From Pseudomonadota bacterium (GTDB lineage: Bacteria > Pseudomonadota > Alphaproteobacteria > Caulobacterales > Caulobacteraceae), in contig JAEWDF010000036.1 in NCBI GenBank assembly GCA_023390245.1, positions 1 to 64,000 of the forward strand: a stretch of DNA of 64,000 nucleotides, read 5' to 3'. Position numbers and translations under genes: made by a program. The notes beneath the pieces were generated by a model. That model was not told where the DNA came from and ran no database searches. It saw only the letters and a program-made list of their open reading frames with translations. This document shows, piece by piece, positions 17,936-26,712 of the stretch; position 1 is the first letter of the stretch, and each line of letters opens with the position of its first letter.

Positions 17936-18406
17936 ATGAACGACGGCGAGGCGGACGGCGGGGGCGGCGACGTGATCGTTCGGTTCCTGGCGAACGACGG
18001 CCGGGATGCCGCGGGCCGGACGGTGGAGGCGGTTCTGGCCTTCGACGACATCTGCCTCGAGAATCGGCACGACTTCATCCAGTGGCTGTTCCCGCTGACC
18101 GAGCCCAGCGCCGCCGTGCCTGGATCGCCGGTGCTGACCCCGGCGGACGTCGAGACGCTGAGGCGTAGCGCGGCGGCGCAGGCGCGCCTGGCGCGGGCGG
18201 CGAGGCGGATGCTGGCCTTCTATGGCGCGACCACGGCCTGGCGCGCGCCGGCCGACCACAACCACCTGCGCATCACCCGCAGCATCCGCAGCCTGAGGCT
18301 GCTGTGCGGCGACGCGGCGGCGGACCGGTTCCGCGAATGCATCCTGGCCCTGGCCGACGGTGCGCCGATCAGCGCCACGAGCCGGGCGTACTGGGACCGG
18401 GCGTAG
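17936..18406 (+). CDS. Opioid growth factor receptor-related (OGFr_N domain) protein
   Basis: The 156-residue product carries VRFLANDGRDAAGRTVEAVL, then an LENRHDFIQWLFPLTEPS stretch (residues ~45-60). That HDFIQWLFP core is the hallmark of the OGFr_N domain, named from the animal opioid growth factor receptor but widespread in bacteria with unknown role. The length is usual for bacterial members. The ATG at 17936 precedes the conserved region. No neighbour gives a functional clue. Confidence 0.8.
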   Translation: MNDGEADGGGGDVIVRFLANDGRDAAGRTVEAVLAFDDICLENRHDFIQWLFPLTEPSAAVPGSPVLTPADVETLRRSAAAQARLARAARRMLAFYGATTAWRAPADHNHLRITRSIRSLRLLCGDAAADRFRECILALADGAPISATSRAYWDRA

Positions 18407-18563
18407 GCTGGCGGCATTGAACCCCTATTGTCCTTCCGGAGGGGAAGACTCCCTTCGCCTGGAGCCGGGGACGACATCTCCGCCTTCGAGGCGGTCGTGA
18501 CGGCGAGCACGACCCCCTGGGGCCGGGGGGCTTCACCTCGCTCAGCCCGGGAAGGACCGGCGG

Positions 18564-19568
18564 TTAACCCAGCAACCGGATCAGCGCCGGCTCGAAACCC
18601 TTGGTCTCGGCGCCCGGCAGGACGTTCGGCAGTTCGCCGGCCTCATACAGTTCGAACACCCTGGGGTGGACATAGGCGGCGCGGCAGACCGTCGGGGTGT
18701 TGCCCAGCAGGCCCGACACCGCCTTGACGCAGACGGTGATCTTGCGCCTGGCGTCGGTCGCGGAGGCCGGCGGGTCCATGTCGCGCAGCGCCCGCGCCGC
18801 CGAGACGGTGCCGGCCCAGGTGCGGAAGTCCTTGGCCGAGAATTCCTCGCCCATGGCGTCGCGGATGTAGGCGTTCACGTCGTCGGAGGTGACGGGGCAG
18901 AGGGTCCCCGCCTCGTCCCGGTATTTGAACAGCTGCTGGCCGGGCAGGTCCTCCAGCGCGCGCACCACGCGGGCCAGGCGCCGGTCGCGGACGCTGACAT
19001 GGTGGTCCTTGCCGCTCTTGCCCCGGAATTCGAAGGTCAGGGCCGAGCCGTCGACCTCCAGGTGGCGCTTGTGCAGGGTGGTCAGGCCGTAGCTGCGGTT
19101 CTGGCGCGCATAGACCGCGTTACCGACGCGGATCAGGGTGATCTCCAGCAGACGGACGGCGGTGGCCAGCACCTTGTCCTTGCAGGCGCCGCGCAGGCCC
19201 AGGTCGTGCTCCACCCGCTCGCGCAGCCGGGGCAGCTTGCGGGCGAAGGCGGGCAGGCGGTCGAACTTGGTCTCGGACCGGGCCGTGCTCCAGTCCGCGT
19301 GATAGCGGTACTGCTTGCGGCCCCTGGCGTCGCGGCCGATGGCCTGGATGTGGCCGTTGGCCCGGGGGCAGATCCACACGTCGGTCCAGGCCGGCGGGAT
19401 GGCCAGGGCGCGGATGCGGTCCAGCACCCTGGCGTCCTTGATCGTCCGCCCCTGGGCGTCGCGGTAGGACCAGCCCTTGCCGGCGCGGCGGCGGCACAGG
19501 CCGGGATTGTCGTCGCTGCACCAGCTCAGGCCTTCGGGAACCTCGATGGCCGGGGAAACGTCGGCCAT
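18564..19568 (-). CDS. DNA topoisomerase IB (poxvirus/eukaryote-like)
   Basis: Type IB topoisomerases relax supercoils by nicking one strand through a 3'-phosphotyrosine. The 334-residue product has the N-terminal PPAWTDVWICP and GHIQAIGRDARGRKQYRYH segments, a catalytic-core FRGKSGKDHHVSV stretch, FSAKDFRTWAGTV and the C-terminal CRAAYVHPRV with the predicted nucleophile Tyr299. The ATG at 19568 overlaps the TAA of the upstream gene by 1 nt (TAATG), which implies translational coupling. The length is normal for bacterial TopIB. Confidence 0.93.
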   Translation of the reverse strand: MADVSPAIEVPEGLSWCSDDNPGLCRRRAGKGWSYRDAQGRTIKDARVLDRIRALAIPPAWTDVWICPRANGHIQAIGRDARGRKQYRYHADWSTARSETKFDRLPAFARKLPRLRERVEHDLGLRGACKDKVLATAVRLLEITLIRVGNAVYARQNRSYGLTTLHKRHLEVDGSALTFEFRGKSGKDHHVSVRDRRLARVVRALEDLPGQQLFKYRDEAGTLCPVTSDDVNAYIRDAMGEEFSAKDFRTWAGTVSAARALRDMDPPASATDARRKITVCVKAVSGLLGNTPTVCRAAYVHPRVFELYEAGELPNVLPGAETKGFEPALIRLLG

Positions 19569-19909
19569 TACGCCGCGTCCCGCAGCGTGTCGCGCAGGTC
19601 GTCGATCCAGGCCTTGCCCGGGTCGCCGCCCCACAGGAGCCAGGCGATGTAGCCGGCCGAGGGCTTGTCCTTCATGCCCCAGTATCGGCTGCGCTTGTCG
19701 ACCGCGTGGCGGGCGAAATAGCTGTACATCGACTTGATGTCGCGGTCGCTGACCGGCTGGCGGTTCTTCAGTTGCAGGGCGCGGGCGTGGCCCACCTCCG
19801 TGCCGCCGCGCCGGTGCTTCGCACGCAGTTCCAGCCCGTGCGCGGCGCAGTCGGCGACGGCCTCGGGCGGGATGCGCTGCTTGTCGGTGAGAGGCGAGGA
19901 GGCGGACAT
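19568..19909 (-). CDS. Conserved hypothetical protein coupled to topoisomerase IB
   Basis: The 113-residue product contains GLELRAKHRRGGTEVGHARA, SDRDIKSMYSYFARHAVDKR and GYIAWLLWGGDPGKAW. I recognise this pattern from conserved hypothetical proteins of bacteria and phages but know no function. It is basic, with no signal peptide or membrane segment, and could bind nucleic acid. Its TAA overlaps the topoisomerase ATG (TAATG), so the two are almost certainly co-translated. It lies divergent from rlmJ across 71 nt that should hold both promoters. Confidence 0.75.
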   Translation of the reverse strand: MSASSPLTDKQRIPPEAVADCAAHGLELRAKHRRGGTEVGHARALQLKNRQPVSDRDIKSMYSYFARHAVDKRSRYWGMKDKPSAGYIAWLLWGGDPGKAWIDDLRDTLRDAA

Positions 19910-19980
19910 GCGCGGTGCGAACGTCGCGCCGTCGCGGCGGTTCCGCTTGACCCGGGCGGTCGTGCAAGGGACGAGGGCGG

Positions 19981-20787
19981 ATGAACTATCGCCACAGCTT
20001 CCACGCCGGGAATTTCGCGGACCTGGTCAAGCACGCCCTGCTGCTCTGGCTGATGCGGGCCAAGGCGCCGGCGGTGGTGATCGACACCCATGCGGGGGCC
20101 GGCCTTTACGACCTGTCGGGCGACGCGGCGCGGTCCAGGGAGGCCGAGGCGGGGGTGGCGCGGCTGATGACCGCCGAGGGCCGGCCGCCGCTGCTGGAGG
20201 CCCTGGCGGCGGAGGTCGCAGCCGCCAATCCGGATGGCGGCGCGCGCTTCTATCCCGGGTCGCCGCTGTTGATCGCGCGGAGCCTGGCGCCCGACGGGCG
20301 GTATGTCGGGTTCGAACTGAACCCTCCCGTCCGGACGCTGCTGGCCGAGGCGCTGAAGGGCCGCGCCGGCGCCGAGGCGCGTGAGGGCGACGGCTATGAG
20401 GCCGCCGCAGCCGAGGCGGCCCGCATGACGTCGCCGCTGGTGCTGATCGATCCGCCGTTCGAGAAGCCGGACGACTATGCGCGGGCGGCGGATACGGCGC
20501 TGGCGATCCGGCGGCGAGACCCGGCGGCGACCATCGCGATCTGGACGCCGCTGAAGGACCTGGAGACCTTCGACGCCTTCATCCGCCGGCTGGAGGGCCG
20601 GGCGGGGTCGACGCTGGTGGCCGAGGCGAGGCTGCGGCCCCTGGCCAATCCGATGAAGATGAACGGCTGCGCCCTGGTGGTCGTCAATCCGCCGAAGGGC
20701 GCCGAGGCGGCGGCGCGGGAGGTCTGCGGCTGGGTGGTCTCGGCGCTGGGCGAGCCCGGCGGCAAGGCCGAGGTCTGGACCTTCTGA
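19981..20787 (+). CDS. rlmJ: 23S rRNA (adenine(2030)-N6)-methyltransferase
   Basis: RlmJ methylates A2030 of 23S rRNA. The 268-residue product begins MNYRHSFHAGNFADLVKHAL, the family signature. It continues with the SAM-binding DTHAGAGLYDLSGD and the DPPFE catalytic motif (LIDPPFEKPDDY, residue ~160), equivalent to the DPPY motif of N6-adenine methyltransferases. The length is normal. A probable operon partner starts 22 nt downstream. Confidence 0.93.
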   Translation: MNYRHSFHAGNFADLVKHALLLWLMRAKAPAVVIDTHAGAGLYDLSGDAARSREAEAGVARLMTAEGRPPLLEALAAEVAAANPDGGARFYPGSPLLIARSLAPDGRYVGFELNPPVRTLLAEALKGRAGAEAREGDGYEAAAAEAARMTSPLVLIDPPFEKPDDYARAADTALAIRRRDPAATIAIWTPLKDLETFDAFIRRLEGRAGSTLVAEARLRPLANPMKMNGCALVVVNPPKGAEAAAREVCGWVVSALGEPGGKAEVWTF

Positions 20788-20809
20788 TCCCAGGCCTTAG
20801 GTTTCATCC

Positions 20810-21541
20810 ATGACCCGCATCGCCATCCTGGAGACCGGCCATCCGCCGGAGAAGCTGAAGGACGACTTCGACGATTATCCGGCGCGGTTCCGCGCCCTGC
20901 TGGGCGAGGGGACGCCGACCACGCGCTTCGACGTGCAGAACGGCCATCTGCCCGACGATCCGGCCGCCTTCCAGGGAGCGATCGTCACCGGTTCGGCGGC
21001 CGGGGTCTATGACGACCTGCCGTGGATTCCGATGCTGGTCGACTGGCTGAGGGCGGCGCGCGGCCGGACGCGGCTGCTGGGCATCTGCTTCGGCCACCAG
21101 GTGATGGCCCACGCCTTCGGCGGGCGGGTCGAGAAGTCGGGCAAGGGCTGGGGCGTGGGTCTGCACCGCTACGATGTGGTGGGCGAGGAGCCGTGGATGC
21201 ATCCGCGCGCGCGGACGATCTCCATCCCGGTGTCGCACCAGGACCAGGTGCTGGCCGTCTCGCCCGACGCGCGGGTGATCGCCACCAGCGCCTTCACCCC
21301 CTATGCGGGCCTGGCCTGGGGCGAGGACGCCGCATCCTTCCAGTGCCATCCGGAGTTCCAGCCGGAGTACGCCGCCGCCCTGGTGGAGGATCGCCGGGGC
21401 GGGCGCATCGCCGACGATCTGGCGGACGAGGCGATCGCCAGCCTGAAGCGGCCCAATGACCGGGCGGTGCTGACCGCCTGGATCCGCGCCTTCCTGCTGC
21501 TGACCCCGCCGCCGACCGAGACCGACGGCAGCGGCATCTAG
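20810..21541 (+). CDS. Type 1 glutamine amidotransferase (GuaA-like class I domain)
   Basis: The 243-residue product is a stand-alone class I glutaminase. It has GAIVTGSAAGVYDD, the nucleophile elbow LLGICFGHQVMAHAFGG with its cysteine, and the CHPEFQPEY segment supplying the histidine and glutamate of the triad. Relatives are annotated as GMP synthase-like or gamma-glutamyl hydrolase-like proteins acting on small amines or peptides. The acceptor is unknown. It follows rlmJ by 22 nt and converges with yeiH, whose stop codon overlaps its own. Confidence 0.88.
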   Translation: MTRIAILETGHPPEKLKDDFDDYPARFRALLGEGTPTTRFDVQNGHLPDDPAAFQGAIVTGSAAGVYDDLPWIPMLVDWLRAARGRTRLLGICFGHQVMAHAFGGRVEKSGKGWGVGLHRYDVVGEEPWMHPRARTISIPVSHQDQVLAVSPDARVIATSAFTPYAGLAWGEDAASFQCHPEFQPEYAAALVEDRRGGRIADDLADEAIASLKRPNDRAVLTAWIRAFLLLTPPPTETDGSGI

Positions 21542-22581
21542 AGGCCCAGGAGGCGGATCAGCGCCAGGGCGGCGACCGCCAGGACCGCCAGCGACAGCAC
21601 CGCCGCCGCCACGACCCGGCCGCCCGAGCGCGCGACCATGCGGATGTCGGTCTGCAGTCCCAGGCCCGCCATGGCCACGATGGTCAGCAGGCCGGACGCC
21701 CCCGCCAGCCAGGGCAGGGCGCCGGCCGGGATCAGGTCCAGCGAGCGCAGGGCGATCATGGCGATGAAGCCCAGGATGAACCACGGGACCATGCGGTGCA
21801 GGCTCAGGGTCCCGCCGGCGCGACGCCCGGCCAGCAGCGACACGAGGAAGACCACCGGCCCCAGCATCAGCACGCGCACCAGCTTGACCACCGTGCCGGT
21901 CTGGACCGCGCCGGCGCCGAACGGGGCGGCCGCGGCCAGCACCTGGGGCACCGCATAGACACTCAGGCCCGCCAGGGCGCCGTACTGGAGCGCCGTCATC
22001 CTCAGGGCGACGCCCAGCAGCGGCAGGGCCAGGACCACGACCACGCCCAGGACCGCAGTGAAGGCGATGGAGGCGGCGACCTCCTCGCCGTCCGCGTCGA
22101 TGGCGGGGGCGACGGCGGCGATGGCGGAGTTGCCGCAGATGGCGTTGCCGCAGGCGACCAGCAGGGCCAGGCGCGGGTTCAGGCCCAGGGCCCGGCCGAT
22201 GGCGAAGCCGGCCGCGATGGCCAGGGCGACCAGCGCCAGGATGCCGAAGATGAAGCCGACCCCCAACGCCGACAGGGTCGCCGCGCTGACCGAGGCGCCC
22301 AGCAGCACCACCGCGATCTCCAGCACGACCTTGGCCCCGGCGTTCACGCCCGGGGTCCAGAGCGCCGAGGGCGACCAGACGGCGCGGACGACGGCTCCCA
22401 GCAGGATGGCCAGCACCAGCGGCTCGAGCCAGGCGTGGCCGAACAGCGCCTGCTCGGCCCGCCCCAGGCCGATCGCCGCCAGGGTCACCGCCGCGCACAG
22501 GCCCAGGCCCGGCGCCAGCCGGGCGATCCGTTCCAGCCGCAGGGGGGCGCGGCCCGTCAGGTCGGAGACGAAGATCGTCAT
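21538..22581 (-). CDS. yeiH: YeiH/UPF0324 family putative sulfate exporter
   Basis: The 346-residue protein has about ten hydrophobic segments and the family features GLGLCAAVTLAAIGLGRAEQ and NAGAKVVLEIAVVLLGASVS, followed by the ACGNAICGNSAIAAVAPAI stretch. UPF0324 proteins are inner-membrane permeases annotated as sulfate exporters, but the evidence for the substrate is thin. I chose the ATG at 22581; the preceding in-frame codons are low-quality extension. A LysR regulator gene is divergent from it across 77 nt, as with yeiE and yeiH in E. coli. Confidence 0.88.
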   Translation of the reverse strand: MTIFVSDLTGRAPLRLERIARLAPGLGLCAAVTLAAIGLGRAEQALFGHAWLEPLVLAILLGAVVRAVWSPSALWTPGVNAGAKVVLEIAVVLLGASVSAATLSALGVGFIFGILALVALAIAAGFAIGRALGLNPRLALLVACGNAICGNSAIAAVAPAIDADGEEVAASIAFTAVLGVVVVLALPLLGVALRMTALQYGALAGLSVYAVPQVLAAAAPFGAGAVQTGTVVKLVRVLMLGPVVFLVSLLAGRRAGGTLSLHRMVPWFILGFIAMIALRSLDLIPAGALPWLAGASGLLTIVAMAGLGLQTDIRMVARSGGRVVAAAVLSLAVLAVAALALIRLLGL

Positions 22582-22658
22582 GCGCCGTGCATGCGCCGCC
22601 GCTCGACGCGGTTCCAACGGATTGTTATGGTCGTTTCAATCGGTTTTGGAGATCAATT

Positions 22659-23534
22659 GTGACCCTGGAGCGCCTGCGCGTCTTCGTCGCCGTCGCCGAG
22701 CGCCAGCATGTGACGGCGGCGGCGCGGGCGCTGAACCTGACCCAGTCGGCCGTGTCCAACGCCATCGCGGCGCTGGAGGCCGAGCACCAGGTCCATCTGT
22801 TCGACCGCGTGGGGCGGGGCGTGGTGCTGAACGAGACCGGCCGCGCCTTCCTGCCCGAGGCCAAGGCGGTGCTGGCGCGGGCGGCGGCGGCCGAGGCGGC
22901 GCTGGCGGACATGAGCGCCCTGCGGCGCGGCCGCCTGGCCGTCTTCGCCAGCCAGACCATCGCCAGCTATTGGTTGCCGCGCCGGCTGGTCGGCTTCCAC
23001 CGCGCCCATCCCGGCGTCGAGCTGGCCGTCCAGATCGGCAACACGCGCGAGGCGGCCGAGGCGGTGCTGGACGGCGCGGCCGAGATCGGCCTGGTCGAAG
23101 GGACGGTGGAGGAGCCGGCGCTGGAGCAGACGCGGGTGGGTTCGGACCGGCTGGCGGTGCTGGCGGCGCCGGACCATCCGTGGGCGGCGCGGCGGTCGCT
23201 GGAGGCCGCGGACCTGATCGGCTCGCCCTGGGTGCTGCGCGAGCCCGGATCGGGCACCCGCTCGACGCTGGAGGAGGCGGTGCGCGCGGCCGGCGTCGAT
23301 CCCGCCGACCTGCCGGTCGCCATGACCCTGCCGTCGAACGAGGCGGTGCTGGCGGCGGCCGAGGCCGGGGCGGGGGCGACGGCCCTGTCGGAGAGCGTGG
23401 CCTACGCCTCGGTCGCGGCGGGCCGGCTGGTCACCGCGCCCTTCGTCCTGCCGGAGCGGCCCTTCCGCCTGTTGCGCCATCGCGAGCGCTACCGGAGTCG
23501 CGCCGGCGACGCCTTCGTCGCCGCGATGGGGTAG
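22659..23534 (+). CDS. LysR family transcriptional regulator
   Basis: The 291-residue product starts VTLERLRVFVAVAERQHVTA with a winged helix-turn-helix (AARALNLTQSAVSNAIAALE, residues ~20-39), followed by a periplasmic-binding-like effector domain. The start is the GTG at 22659; upstream in-frame codons do not look conserved. It is divergent from the yeiH-like permease gene, matching YeiE/CysB-type arrangements, so it most likely controls that permease. The 77-nt gap is unusually AT-rich for this window and should hold both promoters. Confidence 0.9.
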   Translation: MTLERLRVFVAVAERQHVTAAARALNLTQSAVSNAIAALEAEHQVHLFDRVGRGVVLNETGRAFLPEAKAVLARAAAAEAALADMSALRRGRLAVFASQTIASYWLPRRLVGFHRAHPGVELAVQIGNTREAAEAVLDGAAEIGLVEGTVEEPALEQTRVGSDRLAVLAAPDHPWAARRSLEAADLIGSPWVLREPGSGTRSTLEEAVRAAGVDPADLPVAMTLPSNEAVLAAAEAGAGATALSESVAYASVAAGRLVTAPFVLPERPFRLLRHRERYRSRAGDAFVAAMG

Positions 23535-23549
23535 GCGCGTCGAAGCGCC

Positions 23550-23741
23550 CTATGCGCCGATACGCGGGCGGACGAACCGCTCCACCAGCAGGTTGGCGGC
23601 GAAGGAGAAGGCGGCGATCACCGCCAGCGTGCCCGGAATGCCCGGCTGGCGGCCGATGGCCATGTAGATCCCATACAGGACGACGAAGATGAGCGTCGCC
23701 GCCAGGCTGCGGAACAGGATTTTCGCGATCGGAGAGGTCAT
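23550..23741 (-). CDS. Small two-helix membrane protein downstream of hemF
   Basis: The 63-residue product has two hydrophobic stretches ([20 protein letters not shown] and [20 protein letters not shown]) separated by GRQPGIPG, so it is probably a small integral membrane hairpin. Its ATG overlaps the hemF TGA (ATGA), indicating translational coupling. I do not recognise the family. Codon use is similar to its neighbours. A role linked to haem synthesis is only suggested by position. Confidence 0.7.
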   Translation of the reverse strand: MTSPIAKILFRSLAATLIFVVLYGIYMAIGRQPGIPGTLAVIAAFSFAANLLVERFVRPRIGA

Positions 23742-24619
23742 GGCCACTTCACCACCGGAGGCATGGAGCTGAGGATCGAATCGACGTTGCCGCCGGTCTT
23801 GAGGCCGAACATGGTGCCACGGTCGTAAAGCAGGTTGAACTCCACATAGCGGCCGCGACGCACCAACTGCTCCTCGCGCTCCTGCGGCGTCCAGGATTCG
23901 GCCATGCGGCGGGCGACGATCCTGGGATAGATGTCCAGGAAGGCCTCGCCCACGTCGCGGGTGAAGGCGAAGTCGCGGTCGTAGTCGCCGCTGTCGTGAT
24001 GGTCGTAGAAGACGCCGCCCGTGCCGCGCGGCTCGTTCCGGTGCGGCAGGTAGAAGTAGTCGTCGCACCAGGCCTTGTATTTCGCGTGCCAGGCCGGGTC
24101 GTGGGCGTCGCAGGCGGCCTTCATGGCGGCGTGGAAGTCCAGGGTGTCGGGATGGTCCTGGCGACGGTCCGCGTCTAGCACCGGCGTCAGGTCGCCGCCG
24201 CCCCCGAACCAGCTTCGGGTCGTGGCGATGAAGCGGGTGTTCATGTGCACCGCCGGCACGCGCGGGCTGACGGGGTGGCAGATCAGGCTGATGCCGGTGG
24301 CGAAGAAGCGCGGGTCCTCCTCGGCGCCCGGAACACTGCGGGCGTAGTCGGCGGGAAAGGTCCCGAAGACGGTCGAGCAGTGGACCCCGACCTTCTCGAA
24401 CAGCCGGCCGTGCATCATGCCCATGACGCCGCCGCCGCCCTCGGGGCGATCCCAGGGGGTGCGGACGAAGCGGCCCGGCTCGCCGGGGAAAAGGTCGGCG
24501 GGGGCGGCGTCCTCCAGCGCCTCGAAGGCGGCGTGGATGCGGTCGCGGAGGGATTCGAACCAGGCGCGGGTTTCGACCTTCTTCAGGTCGAGCGGATCGG
24601 AGAGGGCGGCGTCGCTCAT
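23738..24619 (-). CDS. hemF: Oxygen-dependent coproporphyrinogen III oxidase
   Basis: HemF decarboxylates two propionates of coproporphyrinogen III using oxygen, a step of haem synthesis in the cytoplasm. The 293-residue product shows [36 protein letters not shown] and the [15 protein letters not shown] signature (residues ~125-145), with conserved [21 protein letters not shown] chose the ATG at 24619; an in-frame TTG 15 codons upstream lacks support. It is divergent from a dipeptidase gene and coupled to a small membrane protein gene. Confidence 0.94.
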   Translation of the reverse strand: MSDAALSDPLDLKKVETRAWFESLRDRIHAAFEALEDAAPADLFPGEPGRFVRTPWDRPEGGGGVMGMMHGRLFEKVGVHCSTVFGTFPADYARSVPGAEEDPRFFATGISLICHPVSPRVPAVHMNTRFIATTRSWFGGGGDLTPVLDADRRQDHPDTLDFHAAMKAACDAHDPAWHAKYKAWCDDYFYLPHRNEPRGTGGVFYDHHDSGDYDRDFAFTRDVGEAFLDIYPRIVARRMAESWTPQEREEQLVRRGRYVEFNLLYDRGTMFGLKTGGNVDSILSSMPPVVKWP

Positions 24620-24721
24620 GGCGCGCTTGAACCACGTCGCGCCGCCTGCGTCATCCTGGACCAATTGTCATACGAGAAATCGGCGGTCCTAATGCCGGCC
24701 TTGCCGTTGGGGAGCTGTTCC

Positions 24722-25969
24722 ATGATCCGTCGCCTTCTTGCCGCCGCCGCCGTCGTCGTCCTGGCCGGGACCGCCCACGCCCAGGAGGCGGGCGAGGCGC
24801 GGGTGCTGGAGATCCTGAAGACCACGCCGCTGATCGACGGGCACAACGACCTGCCCTGGGCCCTGCGGCGGCAATATGGAAACGACGTCCACGCCGTCGA
24901 CCTGACCCGGAACCTGTCGGCCTCGACCCGGCTGCACACCGACATCGCGCGCCTGAGGGCCGGCGGCGTGGGCGGCCAGTTCTGGTCGGTCTATGTGCCC
25001 GCCAGCCTGACGCCGAAGGAGGCGGTCGAGGCGACGTTCGAACAGATCGACACCGCCAAGCGGATCATCGCCGCCCATCCGGACGTGTTCGGCCTGGCCA
25101 CGACGGCGGACGATGTGGACCGGGTCTTCGCCTCCGGGCGCATCGCAAGCCTGATCGGCGTGGAAGGCGGTTATTCGATCGACGATTCCATGGCCCTGCT
25201 GCGCGAGTTCCATCGCGCCGGCGTCCGCTACATGACCCTGACCCATTCCAAGACCACGACCTGGGCCGACAGCGCCACGGACGCGCCGAAGTGGGGCGGG
25301 CTGAACGCCTTCGGCGAGGAGGTCGTCCGGGAGATGAACCGGCTGGGCATGATGGTCGACCTGAGCCATGTGTCCGAGGACACCATGCTGGACGCGATGC
25401 GGGTTTCCGAGGCGCCGGTCATCTTTTCCCATTCCTCGGCGCGGGCGGTGACGGCGCATCCGCGCAACGTGCCGGATCGGGTGCTGCGGATGATGCCGGA
25501 GGACGGCGGGATCGTGATGATCAACCTGGCGCCTGGCTTCGTGTCCGAGGCGGTCCGGGCGTGGGACGCGTCGCACGCCGCCGAGGAGGCGCGGCTGAAG
25601 GCGCTGAATCCTGGCGATCCGGCGGCGGTCGAGGGCGGAATGAACGCCTGGCGGGCGGCCAATCCGACTCCCCGGGCGACCCTGACGGACGTGACGGCCC
25701 ATATCCAGCATGTGCGCGAGGTCGCCGGGATCGATCATGTCGGCCTCGGCGCGGACTTCGACGGCATCGGCAGCCTGCCCGAGGGCATGGGCGGCGTCGA
25801 CGCCTATCCGCGCATCCTGGCGGCGCTGATGGAGGCCGGCTGGACCGAGGCGGACATCCGCAAGATCTCCGGCGAGAACCTGCTGCGGGTCATGCGGGCG
25901 GTGGAGGCCGTCGCCGCGTCCAAGGCGGATCAGCGGCCGTCCATGGCGCGGCTGGAGCCTTCGGCCTGA
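24722..25969 (+). CDS. Secreted membrane-dipeptidase family (M19) peptidase
   Basis: The 415-residue product begins with a cleavable signal (MIRRLLAAAAVVVLAGTAHA, cut before QEAG). The M19 dinuclear zinc ligands are visible: HNDLPW, GVEGGYSI with its glutamate, and SHSSARAV. The GADFDGIGSLPEGM segment is typical of the family. M19 enzymes cleave dipeptides and some cyclic dehydropeptides in the periplasm. GGGGAG lies 7 nt before the ATG at 24722. It stands alone, divergent from hemF. Confidence 0.92.
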   Translation: MIRRLLAAAAVVVLAGTAHAQEAGEARVLEILKTTPLIDGHNDLPWALRRQYGNDVHAVDLTRNLSASTRLHTDIARLRAGGVGGQFWSVYVPASLTPKEAVEATFEQIDTAKRIIAAHPDVFGLATTADDVDRVFASGRIASLIGVEGGYSIDDSMALLREFHRAGVRYMTLTHSKTTTWADSATDAPKWGGLNAFGEEVVREMNRLGMMVDLSHVSEDTMLDAMRVSEAPVIFSHSSARAVTAHPRNVPDRVLRMMPEDGGIVMINLAPGFVSEAVRAWDASHAAEEARLKALNPGDPAAVEGGMNAWRAANPTPRATLTDVTAHIQHVREVAGIDHVGLGADFDGIGSLPEGMGGVDAYPRILAALMEAGWTEADIRKISGENLLRVMRAVEAVAASKADQRPSMARLEPSA

Positions 25970-25999
25970 TTCAAGCCGGAGCAGGAAAGGCCGGCGATC

Positions 26000-26179
26000 C
26001 TAGAACCAGGGGCTCAGCCAGAGGAAGAGGGCAGCCGCGATCAGCAGGACCACGGCCGTCGCGCCGATCGCCACGCCCATGCTCTTCATGGCGCCGCGGT
26101 CGGGGTGGCTGGCGGGCAGGATCCGTTTGCCATGGAAGGCGATCTTCCCGCGCGGGGTGCCGGGCGTTCGACGGGCCAT
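26000..26179 (-). CDS. Small single-span membrane protein
   Basis: This 59-residue frame lies opposite a longer but unconvincing open frame. It has a basic N-terminal half (MARRTPGTPRGKIAFHGKRI) and one C-terminal transmembrane helix (VAIGATAVVLLIAAALFLWL), ending SPWF. The clear amphipathic and hydrophobic organisation argues for a real gene below normal length cut-offs. It lies between the dipeptidase gene and trmL, 30 nt downstream of trmL in the same direction. I do not recognise the family. Confidence 0.6.
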   Translation of the reverse strand: MARRTPGTPRGKIAFHGKRILPASHPDRGAMKSMGVAIGATAVVLLIAAALFLWLSPWF

Positions 26180-26209
26180 GCGCGCTAAACCCGTCGGCGT
26201 CGGGAAGGT

Positions 26210-26665
26210 TCAGCGCGCGGGCAGGCCTCCGGTCTGGCGCAGGCCTTCCCACAGGGCGACGCCGGCGCTGACCGACAGGTTCAGGGAGCGCGCTTCGGGC
26301 CGCAGCGGGATCACCACGCGCGCGTCGGCGGCGGCGTGGACGTGGTCGGGCGCGCCGGCCGTCTCCTTGCCGAACAGCAGGGTGTCGTCCGGCCGGAAGG
26401 CGAAGTCGGGCAGGGGCGTCGCCCCCTTCGTGGTGAACAGGACCAGGCGGCCCGCCGGCCGGTCGCGCAGGAAGGCGTCCCAGTCCGCATGGCGGATCAT
26501 GTGCGACAGCGGGCCGTAGTCCAGCGCCGCCCGCTTCATCGCGCGGTCGTCGAAGCGGAAGCCGACCGGCTCGATCACGTGCAGCTCCACGCCGAAGCAG
26601 GCCGACAATCGGATGCAGGCGCCGACGTTCTGAGGAATGTCCGGTTGAAAAAGGGCGAGACGCAT
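26210..26665 (-). CDS. trmL: tRNA (cytidine(34)-2'-O)-methyltransferase
   Basis: TrmL is a SPOUT-class methyltransferase that modifies the wobble base of leucine tRNAs. The 151-residue product begins MRLALFQPDIPQNVGACIRL with the asparagine-glycine pair of the family. The SAM-binding knot is seen in DDTLLFGKETAGAPDHV and VVIPLRPEARSLNLSVSAGV. The length is normal. GGAGG lies 7 nt upstream of the ATG at 26665, which decides against an ATG five codons earlier. Confidence 0.93.
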   Translation of the reverse strand: MRLALFQPDIPQNVGACIRLSACFGVELHVIEPVGFRFDDRAMKRAALDYGPLSHMIRHADWDAFLRDRPAGRLVLFTTKGATPLPDFAFRPDDTLLFGKETAGAPDHVHAAADARVVIPLRPEARSLNLSVSAGVALWEGLRQTGGLPAR

Positions 26666-26712
26666 TCTAAGGCCCTCCATACGCGCGGCCTGGGGGTTTG
26701 TCGCGGTCTGTT

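Noticed and set aside
17813..18265. A 150-codon minus-strand frame opposite the OGFr-like gene
   Set aside because: The plus-strand frame has the recognised HDFIQWLFP core; the minus frame has none.
25971..26252. A 93-codon minus-strand frame between the dipeptidase gene and trmL
   Set aside because: Its product is Arg/Pro/His-rich and has no fold. The 59-residue frame in another reading frame has a clean membrane helix and is preferred.
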